Part shown: positions 1-9,386 of the stretch, piece after piece
Layout: each line of letters starts with the position of its first letter
How positions within the stretch are numbered: position 1 is the first letter of the stretch
Notes under the pieces: generated by a model
Told to the model about the DNA's origin: nothing
Database searches by the model: none
The model's input: the letters and a program-made list of their open reading frames with translations, nothing else
Translations under genes and position numbers: made by a program
Assembly: GCF_014041915.1 (NCBI RefSeq)
Contig: NZ_CP059472.1
Span: 930,001-994,000 of the forward strand
Direction: 5' to 3'
DNA: 64,000 nt
DNA from: Marnyiella aurantia
GTDB lineage: Bacteria; Bacteroidota; Bacteroidia; Flavobacteriales; Weeksellaceae

Positions 1-389
1 GTGAAGGTTCCCCCGTTCGTATTGGCCCAGTCTGCAAGCAGTTTTCTGCCCTCTTTTTTCGATTTGCCGTACAGGTTGTCCCTCTCCTCTTGGGAAGAGG
101 AGGAAAACAGCACATGTGCCTTGGAGCCGGTGCGCTGCAGAGAATCTGCAAGGCGCTGCGCCAGCGAAACATTGGTACTGTATATAAATTCCGGATCTGG
201 ATGACGGTTCATGGCGGCCAGATGTACGATCACGTCGCACTGCGCAACAAAGGCGTCCAGTTTTTCCTCGTCCTCAAAAAAATCTTTCTGGAAATCTACT
301 CTTTCAAACATATCCGGCGTAAGACCCAGCGTATTATAAAGGTGGGAACCTACGAATCCGTTTTGTCCTGTAATTCCAATTTTCTTCAT
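1..389 (-). CDS. capF: CapF/FnlB-type nucleotide-sugar reductase, 5' part only
   Basis: The first 129 codons are in the window and the rest lies beyond its left edge. The N-terminus reads MKKIGITGQNGFVGSHL, a GxxGFxG Rossmann nucleotide-binding loop, followed by DVIVHLAAMNR and SSSSQEERDNLYGKSK. This is the extended short-chain dehydrogenase pattern with the YxxxK pair (YGKSK). The arrangement matches the N-terminal half of CapF/FnlB/WbjC, which reduces the 4-keto intermediate on the route to UDP-N-acetyl-L-fucosamine. The start ATG lies 14 bases after the stop of the WxcM-like gene, so both belong to one operon. CapF proteins also have a C-terminal cupin domain, which cannot be seen here. 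Confidence 0.85.
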   Translation of the reverse strand, partial: MKKIGITGQNGFVGSHLYNTLGLTPDMFERVDFQKDFFEDEEKLDAFVAQCDVIVHLAAMNRHPDPEFIYSTNVSLAQRLADSLQRTGSKAHVLFSSSSQEERDNLYGKSKKEGRKLLADWANTNGGTF

Positions 390-403
390 CAATGTGTGTT
401 TTC

Positions 404-898
404 TCATTTGTTAAAATAATCTGCCGGGAACCTGTGTTCGTCCTGGCTCACGCCCAACTCGTAATCTGCAAAAACCAGAAGCATGGCATTGTCCTGTCTG
501 GCCTGGATGGACGATATATAGCCGGGTGGCACATGCAGTACATCCAGTGTATCTGCCTCCAGCAGGAATTCTGATGGCTCTAAGTCTGCCGATGGATTAT
601 CCCAGTTGTCTACACAAATCAGTTTTATAAGAAAACTGCCTGTTAAAGCTGAAAACCAGCGCTGCTCAATCCTGTGCCCCTGCCAGGCGCGTACAAAATC
701 GGTATCTGCATTTTGAATGGTATACACCCTTCGGACGCCGGGAAGTGAAAAATCATTGTTATACCGCAGGGTACCGCGCGGGTCCTGGTGGCGGTTTCCT
801 TTCAGGAGGGTGGGTTGCACAGGGCCGTTGTCAGGAGATTGTACACCGGTGCCTGTTTGCGGGAGACGCGTTTCTTGCTGCTCTTTACGGCTGTTCAT
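404..898 (-). CDS. WxcM-like cupin, putative sugar 3,4-ketoisomerase or epimerase
   Basis: The protein has 164 residues with a single cupin (double-stranded beta-helix) core from about residue 30 to the end. Typical pieces are KGNRHQDPRGTLRY, AWQGHRIEQRWF, GSFLIKLICVDNW and VLHVPPGYISS. It belongs to the WxcM/FdtA-like family, whose members isomerise or epimerise keto-sugars bound to nucleotides. Here it sits between capE and capF, so a role in the same N-acetylfucosamine-type sugar pathway is likely, but the exact reaction is not shown. The first 27 residues are polar and may be an extension or an upstream mis-start; no later Met fits well. Confidence 0.75.
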   Translation of the reverse strand: MNSRKEQQETRLPQTGTGVQSPDNGPVQPTLLKGNRHQDPRGTLRYNNDFSLPGVRRVYTIQNADTDFVRAWQGHRIEQRWFSALTGSFLIKLICVDNWDNPSADLEPSEFLLEADTLDVLHVPPGYISSIQARQDNAMLLVFADYELGVSQDEHRFPADYFNK

Positions 899-960
899 TT
901 ATATTTTAACTAATTTTTCCTTGTATTTAATTGATTTCCAGTTCCAATCACCATTCACCC

Positions 961-977
961 CCCGATAGCTATCAGGG
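961..977. repeat. Palindrome CCCGATAGCTATCAGGG
   Basis: Near-perfect 17-base inverted repeat in the 100-base gap between capE and the cupin gene. From memory, GATAGCTATC palindromes are scattered through many Flavobacteriia genomes. It has no T-tract on either side, so it is not a standard terminator. Confidence 0.5.
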
Positions 978-998
978 CACCAAACAACCAATCACCCC

Positions 999-2030
999 TT
1001 ACACATAAAAAGCAGGATCCTCCCCAAACACTTCCTTACGTATAAGCGGCAGCGTGTAAATCAACTTTTTCAGTCCCTCCACGCCCTGCTGTTCTGTGTT
1101 GTGGGAGTGATAATCTTCTATTTTGGAAATATCGCGTTCGCCTTCAGAAAAATATTTTGCGTAATTAAGGTCGCGGTTATCGGCCGGAATCCGGTAAAAG
1201 TCTCCCATATCTTCGGCATGAAGCATTTCTTCGCGCGTACAGAGGGTTTCATAAAGTTTCTCTCCGTGTCTGGTACCGATTACCTTCACAGGAACTTCCT
1301 TCCCTGTAAGCTCCATCAGAGCCTGTGCAAGATCACCAATCTTACCCGCAGGTGCCTTGTTCACGAAGAGATCACCGGGATTTGCATTTTCAAAAGCGAA
1401 AAGCACCAGATCTACCGCATCTTCCAGAGACATAAAGAACCTGGACATATTGGGATCGGTAACCGTGATTTTCTCACCTTTCTTTATTTGGTTAAGGAAA
1501 AGAGGAATAACAGAACCTCGGGAGCCCATAACGTTTCCGTAGCGTGTAAGACAAACCACAGTTTCAGTAAGGCTGCGTGACTCGGCAACCGCTACCTTCT
1601 CCATCATGGCTTTTGAAATCCCCATCGCATTGATCGGGTATGCAGCTTTGTCTGTACTCAAACATATCACCTTCTGCACCTTATTAACAGCAGACGCTCT
1701 GATAACATTCTGCGTTCCCTCCACATTGGTTTTCACTGCCTGCATTGGGAAGAATTCGCAGGAAGGAACCTGCTTAAGGGCGGCCGCATGAAAGACATAA
1801 TCAACACCGCGGGTCGCAGGTTCTACACTTGCGTAATCCCGGACATCGCCTATATAATATTTTATTTTATCGTTTTTATACTGGACGCGCATGTCATCCT
1901 GCTTCTTTTCGTCACGGGAAAAAATCCGGATTTCGCGGAAATGGTCCGTATGAAGGAAACGGTTGAGTACTGCACTCCCGAAAGAGCCCGTACCGCCGGT
2001 AATAAGTAATACTTTATTCTGAATTTTCAT
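999..2030 (-). CDS. capE: CapE/FnlA-type UDP-GlcNAc 4,6-dehydratase/5-epimerase
   Basis: An extended SDR enzyme of 343 residues. It opens MKIQNKVLLITGGTGSFG (NAD loop) and has STDKAAYPINAMGISKAMMEK, the FlaA1/CapE signature in which Met replaces the usual catalytic Tyr before GxSK. The family makes the 4-keto-6-deoxy intermediate from UDP-GlcNAc, the first step to UDP-L-FucNAc. The reading frame extends nine codons upstream to 2057, but family proteins start close to the NAD loop and are about 342 residues long, so the Met at 2030 is preferred. It is followed by the cupin and CapF genes and preceded by the sugar dehydrogenase in one operon. Confidence 0.9.
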   Translation of the reverse strand: MKIQNKVLLITGGTGSFGSAVLNRFLHTDHFREIRIFSRDEKKQDDMRVQYKNDKIKYYIGDVRDYASVEPATRGVDYVFHAAALKQVPSCEFFPMQAVKTNVEGTQNVIRASAVNKVQKVICLSTDKAAYPINAMGISKAMMEKVAVAESRSLTETVVCLTRYGNVMGSRGSVIPLFLNQIKKGEKITVTDPNMSRFFMSLEDAVDLVLFAFENANPGDLFVNKAPAGKIGDLAQALMELTGKEVPVKVIGTRHGEKLYETLCTREEMLHAEDMGDFYRIPADNRDLNYAKYFSEGERDISKIEDYHSHNTEQQGVEGLKKLIYTLPLIRKEVFGEDPAFYV

Positions 2031-2061
2031 CTGTGTGTTTTCAATGGGGTTATTCAATCTT

Positions 2062-3351
2062 TTATAATCGGGAATCGCTCTCGGCCAGCGTGCCTTTTAC
2101 ATCATAAATGACATGTTTTTGCTTCAGATGCGACTTAAGATCCAGATTAGTAAATTCTTGATGTGCTACCCCCAAAACAATTGCGTCATAACGCTGCAAT
2201 GGAATTTCTCGGGTACATTTCAGTCCATATTCATGAGCAACCTCTTCCGGATTGGCCCATGGATCAAATATTGCCACGGAAATACTGTAACTTTCCAAGG
2301 CCTTCACAACATCAACGATTCGTGTATTTCGGACATCCGGGCAATTCTCTTTAAATGTTACTCCGAGCATTAAAATTTCTGCTCCATGCATCTCAATACC
2401 TTTCTTTATCATAGTTTTGATAACCTGTGATGCCACGTATTCGCCCATCGAATCATTTATCCTTCTTCCAGCCAGAATAATTTCTGGGTGATAACCGTAC
2501 TCCTGCGCTTTCTGAGCCAAATAATAGGGATCTACCCCAATACAGTGACCGCCGACCAAACCGGGCTTGAAAGGAAGAAAATTCCATTTTGTACCTGCGG
2601 CCTCTAATACAGCGTGGGTATCAATATCCATGAGATTAAAAATCTTAGCTAATTCATTGACAAAGGCAATATTAATATCTCGTTGGGAGTTTTCGATCAC
2701 CTTCGCAGCCTCGGCTACTTTAATTGTAGGTGCAAGATGAGTACCTGCTGTGATTACAGTTCCATAAAGATTATTGACAATGTCGCCAATCTCCTTATTA
2801 GAACCCGATGTCACTTTTAAAATTTTTTCTACAGTATGTTCCTTATCACCTGGATTAATTCTTTCTGGAGAATAGCCGGCAAAGAAATCAACATTGTACG
2901 TCATTCCACTTACCCGTTCAACAACCGGAATGCAATCTTCCTCTGTAGCACCGGGATAAACAGTAGATTCATAAATTACAATATCTCCTTTTTTAAGCAC
3001 CTTGCCTACAGTTTCACTTGCCTTTATAAGTGGAGTTAGGATAGGACGGTTATTTTTATCGACAGGCGTCGGTACAGTTATAATATAGATATTTGCCTGT
3101 GCGATATCATTGATAGTATCTGTACAAAATAATCCAACAGTAGATTCCTCAGCTGCAAACGGATGCTTTTTAATTAGTGAGGATTGTAGTAGTTCTGGCG
3201 AAACTTCTAATGTTTCATCAAATCCATTGTTAAGTTCTGCTACTCTTTTCGAGTTAATATCAAAACCAACTACAGGATATCTGGTTGCAAATAATCGTGC
3301 AAGGGGCAGGCCGACATAGCCAAGACCGATAACCGCTACTTTATGCGTCAT
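2062..3351 (-). CDS. UDP-sugar 6-dehydrogenase, TviB/WbpA/VipA type
   Basis: 429 residues. The N-terminal NAD domain starts [14 protein letters not shown] (GxGxxG). A central domain carries [22 protein letters not shown], and the catalytic cysteine lies in [13 protein letters not shown] at about residues 264-276. The C-terminal domain has [12 protein letters not shown]. This is the UDP-glucose/UDP-N-acetylhexosamine dehydrogenase family, which oxidises C6 to a uronic acid in two NAD-dependent steps. The next gene upstream is a WbpP/TviC-like epimerase; that pairing makes UDP-GalNAcA from UDP-GlcNAc in Vi antigen and similar systems, so the same product is likely here. Confidence 0.9.
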   Translation of the reverse strand: MTHKVAVIGLGYVGLPLARLFATRYPVVGFDINSKRVAELNNGFDETLEVSPELLQSSLIKKHPFAAEESTVGLFCTDTINDIAQANIYIITVPTPVDKNNRPILTPLIKASETVGKVLKKGDIVIYESTVYPGATEEDCIPVVERVSGMTYNVDFFAGYSPERINPGDKEHTVEKILKVTSGSNKEIGDIVNNLYGTVITAGTHLAPTIKVAEAAKVIENSQRDINIAFVNELAKIFNLMDIDTHAVLEAAGTKWNFLPFKPGLVGGHCIGVDPYYLAQKAQEYGYHPEIILAGRRINDSMGEYVASQVIKTMIKKGIEMHGAEILMLGVTFKENCPDVRNTRIVDVVKALESYSISVAIFDPWANPEEVAHEYGLKCTREIPLQRYDAIVLGVAHQEFTNLDLKSHLKQKHVIYDVKGTLAESDSRL

Positions 3352-3389
3352 TCTTTTCTTTTTGTGTTTTCATTATTAATTTGGATACC

Positions 3390-4364
3390 TTAAGTACTCT
3401 TCAGATTTTCATAATACCAGCTGACTGCCTCTTTTAGACCTTTGGCGAAATTGTGACTGGGCACATACCCTAATAATTCTGCAGCTTTATCAATGCTGGC
3501 TTTTGAGTGTGGGACATCTCCAGGACGCACCGGACCGTGCAAAATGTCGATCTGTTTAATTGCAGGATCATACTCTCCAAGAAACTCCTTAAGTAGCTCA
3601 GTCATTTCTAATATTGTTGTTCGATCACCTACCGCAGTGTTATAAACAGTATTGATAGCGTGTGAATCTTTTGCCAGCATTGCCAGTTCATTCATCTGGA
3701 TTACATTATCGATGTACGTAAAGTCGCGGGAGTAATCGCCACCGCCGTTAATTGTAGGTGATTCGTGATTCATCAGTTGAATCACAAATTTTGGAATCAC
3801 AGCCGCATATGCTCCTTTTGGATCCTGTCTGCGACCAAAAACATTAAAATATCGTAGACCAATACATTCTAATCCATATGTTTTGGAAAAAATGTCAGCA
3901 TAGAGTTCATTAACATATTTGGTTATTGCATAGGGGGAAAGGGGCTTTCCGATTACATCTTCAACTTTAGGAAGGCTTTTAGAATCACCGTATGTGGATG
4001 AGGAGGCGGCATATACAAATCGTTTGATTTTAGCATCCCGTGCGCTGCATAACATATTTAAAAAACCGCTGACATTTACATCATTACTGGTTATGGGATC
4101 GTTGATTGATCTGGGAACTGAACCCAGAGCAGCTTGATGTAAAACAAAATCCTTTCCCTCACAGGCCCTTTTGCAAGTTTCTAAGTCCCTAATATCACCC
4201 TGAATAAAAGTGAAGGAGGGGTGTAAAACTAATTCTGAGATGTTGTGAAGGTGTCCAGTGGACAGATTATCTAAACAGGTAACTTCGTATCCTTTACTAA
4301 TAAAATAATCACATAAATTGGAACCAATGAACCCGGCTCCACCGGTTATAAGTATTCTTTTCAT
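3390..4364 (-). CDS. UDP-GlcNAc(A) 4-epimerase, WbpP/TviC type
   Basis: 324 residues from the Met at 4364. It opens MKRILITGGAGFIGSNLCDYF, followed by SSSTYGD and SPYAITKYVNELYA (the SSSxYG and YxxxK catalytic pairs of extended SDR epimerases), then RYFNVFGRRQDP and the substrate loop SRDFTYIDNV. It inverts C4 of a UDP-N-acetylhexosamine. The frame is open to 4427, but a start there would overlap the end of the Wzc gene, while 4364 leaves four bases between the two genes. WbpP has a short N-terminal helix that is absent in this start choice. Confidence 0.88.
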   Translation of the reverse strand: MKRILITGGAGFIGSNLCDYFISKGYEVTCLDNLSTGHLHNISELVLHPSFTFIQGDIRDLETCKRACEGKDFVLHQAALGSVPRSINDPITSNDVNVSGFLNMLCSARDAKIKRFVYAASSSTYGDSKSLPKVEDVIGKPLSPYAITKYVNELYADIFSKTYGLECIGLRYFNVFGRRQDPKGAYAAVIPKFVIQLMNHESPTINGGGDYSRDFTYIDNVIQMNELAMLAKDSHAINTVYNTAVGDRTTILEMTELLKEFLGEYDPAIKQIDILHGPVRPGDVPHSKASIDKAAELLGYVPSHNFAKGLKEAVSWYYENLKST

Positions 4365-4368
4365 TAAT

Positions 4369-6705
4369 TTAAAAAAATTGGTACCATTTTTTTCTACGCG
4401 GACCTTCAGTATAATATCCGTATCCATATTTATTACCGTAGCTTAAATGCATATCTTTCACATCGTTAAGTATAACTGCAAATCTTCCCTGTGCATTCTC
4501 GCGGCGAATCTGGTCTGCAAATTCAAGCATATCCCTGTCTGTATGTTCAGCCCGCATTACATAAAGCATCAGATCCATATATTCAAGGAGGTTAAAGGTA
4601 TCACTAACCATCAGCATTGGAGCCGTATCGATCACGATATAATCGTAGCGATCCTTAAGGCTTTCAACAGCCACTCCAAATTTCGGATCAGCTAGGAGTT
4701 CTGTCGGGTTTGGTGCAATACTTCCGCTTGGGATTACATCAAGTTTCGGGTTCAGTGCAGACTGCTCAATATAGCTTTCGGCACTCACATCATCAGAGGC
4801 CAGGAAATCGGTCAGCCCCACAGAGGACAGATTCATAAATCTCTTGAACTGTGGATTACGGATATCCGCTCCTATCAGAAGTACTTTGCGGTTTTGGGCA
4901 AGCGAAAGAGCCGTATTTACAGCAATAGTAGTTTTACCTTCGCCCTTTACTGAAGATGAGACCATAATTACCGCGGCCTTGTCCTGCTCCGGTTTCCTCA
5001 GTACAAACTTCATATTTGTAAGCATAATCCTGAAGGATTCAGCAAATGAGGTAAAGTCATTCTGCTTTACCAGGGCTCCCTCACCATCGTCCGCATGCGG
5101 AATCTCGCCCACTACCGGAATATCGGGCAACAACTGACGGATGTCGCGGCGGCTGTGAATATAAGTGTCAAGAGCAAATTTAGTATAAAGGAATGCCGCT
5201 GGAATTACAAGTGCGATAAGTGCAGCAATCAAATAGATCGTATTGGTTTTAGGGGCTACAGGTGCAGCCAGCGTGTAAGCAGGATTAACTACTTTCGCTT
5301 TAGGAGTATTTACAGAAAGGGCGATAGATGTTTCTTCTCTTTTCTGAAGAAGGTAAAGAAAAAGGGCCTCTTTTAAGTTTTGCTGTCTTTCGATATCACG
5401 GAATACCCTTTCCTGCTGAGGAAATTTACTGATAGCCACTCCCGACTCGTTAATCTGATTTTGAACCTGCCCTCTGGCAACCTGCAGACTCATACGGGAT
5501 TTTCTTAAATTATCCCTGATAAGATTCCTCATCGAACTTATATCCCTGTTGAACTGCTGTACTGCCGGGTTGGAAGGTGTTGCCTGTCTGAGAGTCCTGT
5601 TGCGTGTAAGTACCAACTGGTTATATTCCTCAATCACACCGTCCAGGCCGGATGGCATTCCAACATTTGTAGGAAGGAGCTGATCATTATTGGATGAATT
5701 GGCAATTCGGAGTACCGAATCAACCATTTCCAGCTGAGTTCCAATATCCATGAGCTTCTTTGTGTTCTCACTGGCATTCTGCATACTTAACTCAGCCTGT
5801 GCCTGAAGGTCAGCAATTTTGTTGGCAGCCTTGAAGTTTTCCTTACGGCTTTCAATACCACCCAGTTCCTTGGTAATCAGGTCAAGCCTTTCATCAATGA
5901 AATTGGCAGTCGCAACTGCTTCAGCGTTCTTATCTTTGATGGCGTCGCCGTTGTACTGACGGATCAATTCATTAAGAATATCCTCGGAACGTTGAGGCTT
6001 GATACCCACACGGCTCAGCTCCATAATTGACGATTTTTTCTGTGGAATGACAACTGCAATGGAAGCTTCCAGCTGGTCTGCAACCAGTTTAGGATGGGTA
6101 ATAATAAGTTTTAAAGGGGCATTGAATACTACTTCCTGCCTTCTTTGTAGGGTTATGGAACCGAAATCCAAAACGAGCGGTTTACCAAAAGTACCACGAA
6201 ACTCTTTCTTCTCGGCTTTCAGAACAAACCCAGTACCTGCAGGTTCAACAGTATACGTCGCACTGCTGAAAGACCTTTGGTTCTTCAGCGAATTAATTTC
6301 TCCCTGAACCGGACTGTTCTCATAAAGATCAGCTTCCTTTACGTTACCTTCGTTTACCAGTCTCACCTCCAGTTTCAATGCTTTCACCACATTATAAAGG
6401 AGTGGTTTTGATTTGATAACCGAAAGTTCATTATCCACCTCGTTACTCATGATTCCGGAAGGCAGTGTCATGTTCTGGAAATCCGAAAGTCCTGTCAGCC
6501 CACCCTGCTTACCGTTATCACTCTTTACATACAGCGAAGCCTTACTCATATACTGAGGCGTGGTGTAGCGTAAATAGATCCACGCCAGTGTAAGTCCCAG
6601 CAATACACTGATTACAAATAGAGGCCACCAGCGGAGATAGCGCTGAATCTGCCTTTTAATTTCGCCGCTGTCTTTTCGCTGCTCTTGTTTTTCTGTTAAA
6701 TCCAT
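4369..6705 (-). CDS. wzc: Polysaccharide co-polymerase and tyrosine autokinase (Wzc type)
   Basis: 778 residues. TM1 lies at about residues 27-47 and TM2 at about 486-507 (TIYLIAALIALVIPAAF). They bracket a long, largely coiled-coil Wzz/GNVR periplasmic region. The cytoplasmic kinase has Walker A VKGEGKTT at about 585-592, Walker A' LLIGADIRNPQF and Walker B YIVIDTAPM. The last 30 residues hold the Tyr cluster YGNKYGYGYY, the autophosphorylation tail of BY-kinases. It controls chain polymerisation and export with Wza. The gene starts four bases after the wza stop codon. Confidence 0.93.
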   Translation of the reverse strand: MDLTEKQEQRKDSGEIKRQIQRYLRWWPLFVISVLLGLTLAWIYLRYTTPQYMSKASLYVKSDNGKQGGLTGLSDFQNMTLPSGIMSNEVDNELSVIKSKPLLYNVVKALKLEVRLVNEGNVKEADLYENSPVQGEINSLKNQRSFSSATYTVEPAGTGFVLKAEKKEFRGTFGKPLVLDFGSITLQRRQEVVFNAPLKLIITHPKLVADQLEASIAVVIPQKKSSIMELSRVGIKPQRSEDILNELIRQYNGDAIKDKNAEAVATANFIDERLDLITKELGGIESRKENFKAANKIADLQAQAELSMQNASENTKKLMDIGTQLEMVDSVLRIANSSNNDQLLPTNVGMPSGLDGVIEEYNQLVLTRNRTLRQATPSNPAVQQFNRDISSMRNLIRDNLRKSRMSLQVARGQVQNQINESGVAISKFPQQERVFRDIERQQNLKEALFLYLLQKREETSIALSVNTPKAKVVNPAYTLAAPVAPKTNTIYLIAALIALVIPAAFLYTKFALDTYIHSRRDIRQLLPDIPVVGEIPHADDGEGALVKQNDFTSFAESFRIMLTNMKFVLRKPEQDKAAVIMVSSSVKGEGKTTIAVNTALSLAQNRKVLLIGADIRNPQFKRFMNLSSVGLTDFLASDDVSAESYIEQSALNPKLDVIPSGSIAPNPTELLADPKFGVAVESLKDRYDYIVIDTAPMLMVSDTFNLLEYMDLMLYVMRAEHTDRDMLEFADQIRRENAQGRFAVILNDVKDMHLSYGNKYGYGYYTEGPRRKKWYQFF

Positions 6706-6709
6706 TCGG

Positions 6710-7504
6710 TTATCGTAATAAGGTAATCAGTATCGAAGCAAGACCCAGAACTACACCTCCTATCTGAAAGGCCAGATTACGGTTCGGATCTACATTGGCA
6801 GACTTTTTCTTGATGTCATCGGGTTCCACATACAGAACATCATTCTGCTGCATATAGTAGTAAGGTGATGCTGTAATATTCTTATCGGTAAAATCCAGCA
6901 CATAGGTGGCATCAGCACCATCCTCGTGGCGGATAATCCTTACTTTAGTACGGTCACCAAAATCAGTCATGTCTCCGGCCATGCCCAATGCCTGAAACAC
7001 AGTTACCTTATCCGTAGGGCTGGTATACTGGCCCGGACTTTTTACCTCACCAAGAACAGTTATATTAAAATTGAGTTGGCGTATCGAAACCATTGGGTCC
7101 GAAAGGTATTGCCTCAAACGCTGCTCAAGATCGGTACGCAGCTGCGCCATAGTCATGCCTTTTACAAAAATTCGTCCTAATACCGGAAATGAAAGATACC
7201 CTTCATTATCAATCACGTAGCCTTGCGGAGCCGTTTGCGCAGCCTGAGTGTTTTGAGATTCCCCCGGCGTGCTCACCTGATTCATGGAGTGCAGGTTGAA
7301 AGGCCGCACCGCATATTCATCGAAAGCAGTCACTTTAATATCAAGCAGATCACCGGTCTGAAGGCGGGAGCCCTCAAAAACCGCCTGCTGAACCTGCTGC
7401 TCCGTTAGCGCACGGTCCGTGTCCATATAGACCATGTTCTCCTTTGGCTTGCAGGAACTAAATAACAGCAAGAGCAATAGAATATATAAACTATTTTTCA
7501 TCAT
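6710..7504 (-). CDS. wza: Polysaccharide export outer-membrane lipoprotein (Wza/BexD type)
   Basis: About 264 residues. It starts MMKNSLYILLLLLLFSSC, a lipoprotein signal peptide with the lipobox Cys at about residue 18. It then has LQTGDLLDIKVTAFDEYAV and the polysaccharide export domain with YLSFPVLGRIFVKGMT, a SLBB-like segment FNITVLGEVKSPGQYTS, and a C-terminal TM helix FQIGGVVLGLASILITLLR typical of Bacteroidota members. The frame is open to 7522, but that codon overlaps the promoter -7 box at 7520-7527, so the double Met at 7504/7501 is chosen. It forms the outer-membrane exit channel for the polymer made by this operon. Confidence 0.92.
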   Translation of the reverse strand: MMKNSLYILLLLLLFSSCKPKENMVYMDTDRALTEQQVQQAVFEGSRLQTGDLLDIKVTAFDEYAVRPFNLHSMNQVSTPGESQNTQAAQTAPQGYVIDNEGYLSFPVLGRIFVKGMTMAQLRTDLEQRLRQYLSDPMVSIRQLNFNITVLGEVKSPGQYTSPTDKVTVFQALGMAGDMTDFGDRTKVRIIRHEDGADATYVLDFTDKNITASPYYYMQQNDVLYVEPDDIKKKSANVDPNRNLAFQIGGVVLGLASILITLLR

Positions 7505-7519
7505 AAACGTAAATTCATG

Positions 7520-7527
7520 CAAAGATA
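7520..7527 (-). promoter_or_regulatory. Promoter -7 box TATCTTTG of the capsule operon
   Basis: Exact match to the Bacteroidota consensus TAnnTTTG, read on the minus strand, 16 bases before the wza start. It is the only good box found for the whole minus-strand block down to position 1. Confidence 0.7.
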
Positions 7528-7678
7528 TATAAAGTATGCCGAATGCCGGTTCGTGCCGAAAACATTTTTTTGGTGGTTAAAATGAAAATGCATAATGCCA
7601 GATATTTACAGCAAAGGTGGAGATGGAAACGCTGCAAAGAGAAGACCCGACAAAGTAGCTACGGAAGGAAGATGGATG

Positions 7679-7942
7679 TTACTTGATAAGGACTTTGCCT
7701 TCAAAGGGAAAATGGGATATATACTGAAGGTTGGTTCCCTTAACAATTTCGGAACCTTCGGACAGAAAAACATAGCGGCTGCCCTGTAGGACAAAAAGAA
7801 CAAAACGGGTACTGTTTCGGATTCTGAGACGGCCCAGGTCCAAAGAAAGAAGATAACTGTTTTTGGATTCCATTTTGGTCCACTCATCTTCGCCAAACAT
7901 AAGATTTTTCTCACGTGTACGGAATAAATTTAATAACATCAT
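7679..7942 (-). CDS. Small protein of unknown function (87 aa)
   Basis: I do not recognise a family. The protein begins MMLLNLFRTREKN, is mixed hydrophobic and basic, and contains LGRLRIRNSTRFVLFVLQGSRYVFLSEGSEIV, which looks like strands of a small soluble fold. There is no signal peptide. Support for it being real is a TAnnTTTG promoter box 15 bases upstream and its own space between divergently spaced neighbours. Other frames here are also open over 60-100 codons, so the call is tentative. Confidence 0.5.
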   Translation of the reverse strand: MMLLNLFRTREKNLMFGEDEWTKMESKNSYLLSLDLGRLRIRNSTRFVLFVLQGSRYVFLSEGSEIVKGTNLQYISHFPFEGKVLIK

Positions 7943-7956
7943 TATTTAGTTTGTGA

Positions 7957-7964
7957 CAAAAATA
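7957..7964 (-). promoter_or_regulatory. Promoter -7 box TATTTTTG for the 87-aa gene
   Basis: Matches TAnnTTTG on the minus strand, 14-15 bases before the ATG at 7942. The stretch between here and 8276 has no gene, only AT-rich sequence with a small inverted repeat CAAAACA/TGTTTTG at 7997-8014. Confidence 0.55.
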
Positions 7965-8276
7965 GCATTAATCTGCTAGATATTTTGCGTTATTTTCAAA
8001 ACAAAGCTGTTTTGGTCAAAAATGGGCAAACAAATTTTTGAAAATATGCTCACTATATAAATCTATTAACCATTATGATGAATTAAAGGATCGAACTCTG
8101 TTTATAACCGCTCTATAATGTGTTCTTGTAAGTTTTAATGCATCACGAATAAATCGGTATGCTGACCATTTAAATTTCTCCCGGCCACTAAACCGCCAGC
8201 CAAACACCATCATCTAAAATCTTTGCTCTGTATGGGTCCTGAACTGAAATTTGAAACTTGTTGAACTGATAACAAA

Positions 8277-8306
8277 GCGGGCTGTCATACTCAAATGACA
8301 GCCCGC
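8277..8306 (-). terminator. Terminator downstream of the DoxD-DoxA gene
   Basis: Perfect 12-bp stem (GCGGGCTGTCAT with ATGACAGCCCGC) and a 6-base loop, followed on the minus strand by TTTGTT. It lies 20 bases after the stop codon. Confidence 0.8.
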
Positions 8307-8326
8307 CTTCTTGTTAGGATGAAACG

Positions 8327-9334
8327 TTATTTAATAGGAACAGACCATTCAATACCACTGATGTCAACCAGCTTTAGCATATAGTCATCTCCGATTGGAA
8401 GCCCGGACAGGCTGATGCTGAGATCTGCCTTGGCACCTAAAGGTAAAATTAAACTGTGCTTCCCCGGTTTAATCTTTGCCACATAATAATTTCGGATGTT
8501 TTCCGCTGGGAATTCAGCTAATTGATTTTGATCCATGTCTTTAACGGTGTGACCATTGCCGTCCACAATTTGTATAGCAATCAAAAAGGAACCGTATACG
8601 TCAGCACCTTCGGTCCGGAACAGCTGAAAAGAGAGTTGGTCACCATGTTGCTGTATATTGGAAATTTCAACCTTAGGTCGGACAGACTTATTATGAAGAG
8701 TGCCAAATACACCACCGTGAAAATACTGATTGGTAAAGAGCGTCAGTCCGAATATAATGAGGGACATAGCCAATACTTTTGGCGCAGTATTTTTTACAGG
8801 AAGCCGGCCCGAACCCAGGAAAGCAAACCATTTCCTGTTTGTAAAGCTAACAGATCTGTTAATTAGAATACGGTCCAGTGAATAGTGGTCGCTGCCCGAC
8901 AGAAAAAGAACAAAACCGCTTGCGATCCCGAGTACTCCGATTTGCCACTCGTCCAGACAGGTGGTTCCTAACCAACCCGAACCGAGCAGAATTCCCAGAG
9001 CAAGAAAGAAGACACCAATACTCATCAGCCGTGTAAACAGCCCTAATATCAGCAGCAAGCCCACAATCGCTTCAATCATTGTAAAGACAACCATTGAGGT
9101 TTGCAAAGCATCAGGGTGAGACACCAGATATTCAATTATAGGTTTGATGCCCAGCGCGTTGGGCAGAAAATGGTTAAACTTTTCTCCTATATAACCTGCC
9201 TCATCGGGTATAAGTTTATTATCTAAAATCAAGCGTCGCCAGAATGCCGAGAAATAAGTCCAGCCTATAACCCACCGCAGGGATAATGTAATAAGTCCAG
9301 CCGGAGTGGCCGTACTTTCAGTATAAATTTTCAT
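8327..9334 (-). CDS. DoxD-DoxA fusion protein (DoxX-like membrane oxidoreductase subunit)
   Basis: 335 residues. The N-terminal half (about 1-190) has the DoxX/DoxD pattern: LRWVIGWTYFSAFWRR, then helices TMIEAIVGLLLILGLFTRL and FFLALGILLGSGWLGTTCLDEWQIG. A further helix lies around residues 190-210. The rest (about 215-335) is extracytoplasmic and resembles DoxA, the second subunit of archaeal thiosulfate:quinone oxidoreductase: VRPKVEISNIQQHG and LPLGAKADLSISLSGLPIGDDY. Bacteroidota carry both parts as one gene, usually annotated TQO small subunit DoxD. Activity on thiosulfate is not shown by sequence. The next gene upstream encodes a small exported protein on the same strand, 52 bases away. 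Confidence 0.8.
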   Translation of the reverse strand: MKIYTESTATPAGLITLSLRWVIGWTYFSAFWRRLILDNKLIPDEAGYIGEKFNHFLPNALGIKPIIEYLVSHPDALQTSMVVFTMIEAIVGLLLILGLFTRLMSIGVFFLALGILLGSGWLGTTCLDEWQIGVLGIASGFVLFLSGSDHYSLDRILINRSVSFTNRKWFAFLGSGRLPVKNTAPKVLAMSLIIFGLTLFTNQYFHGGVFGTLHNKSVRPKVEISNIQQHGDQLSFQLFRTEGADVYGSFLIAIQIVDGNGHTVKDMDQNQLAEFPAENIRNYYVAKIKPGKHSLILPLGAKADLSISLSGLPIGDDYMLKLVDISGIEWSVPIK

Positions 9335-9386
9335 TGAATGTTATATTTTATTAAACGTAAAAAATTAGCAGCGTGTAAGAATAACC

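Noticed and set aside
7595-7789. 64-codon plus-strand open frame opposite the 87-aa gene
   Set aside because: No promoter or family pattern; the minus-strand frame has a TAnnTTTG box and is preferred.
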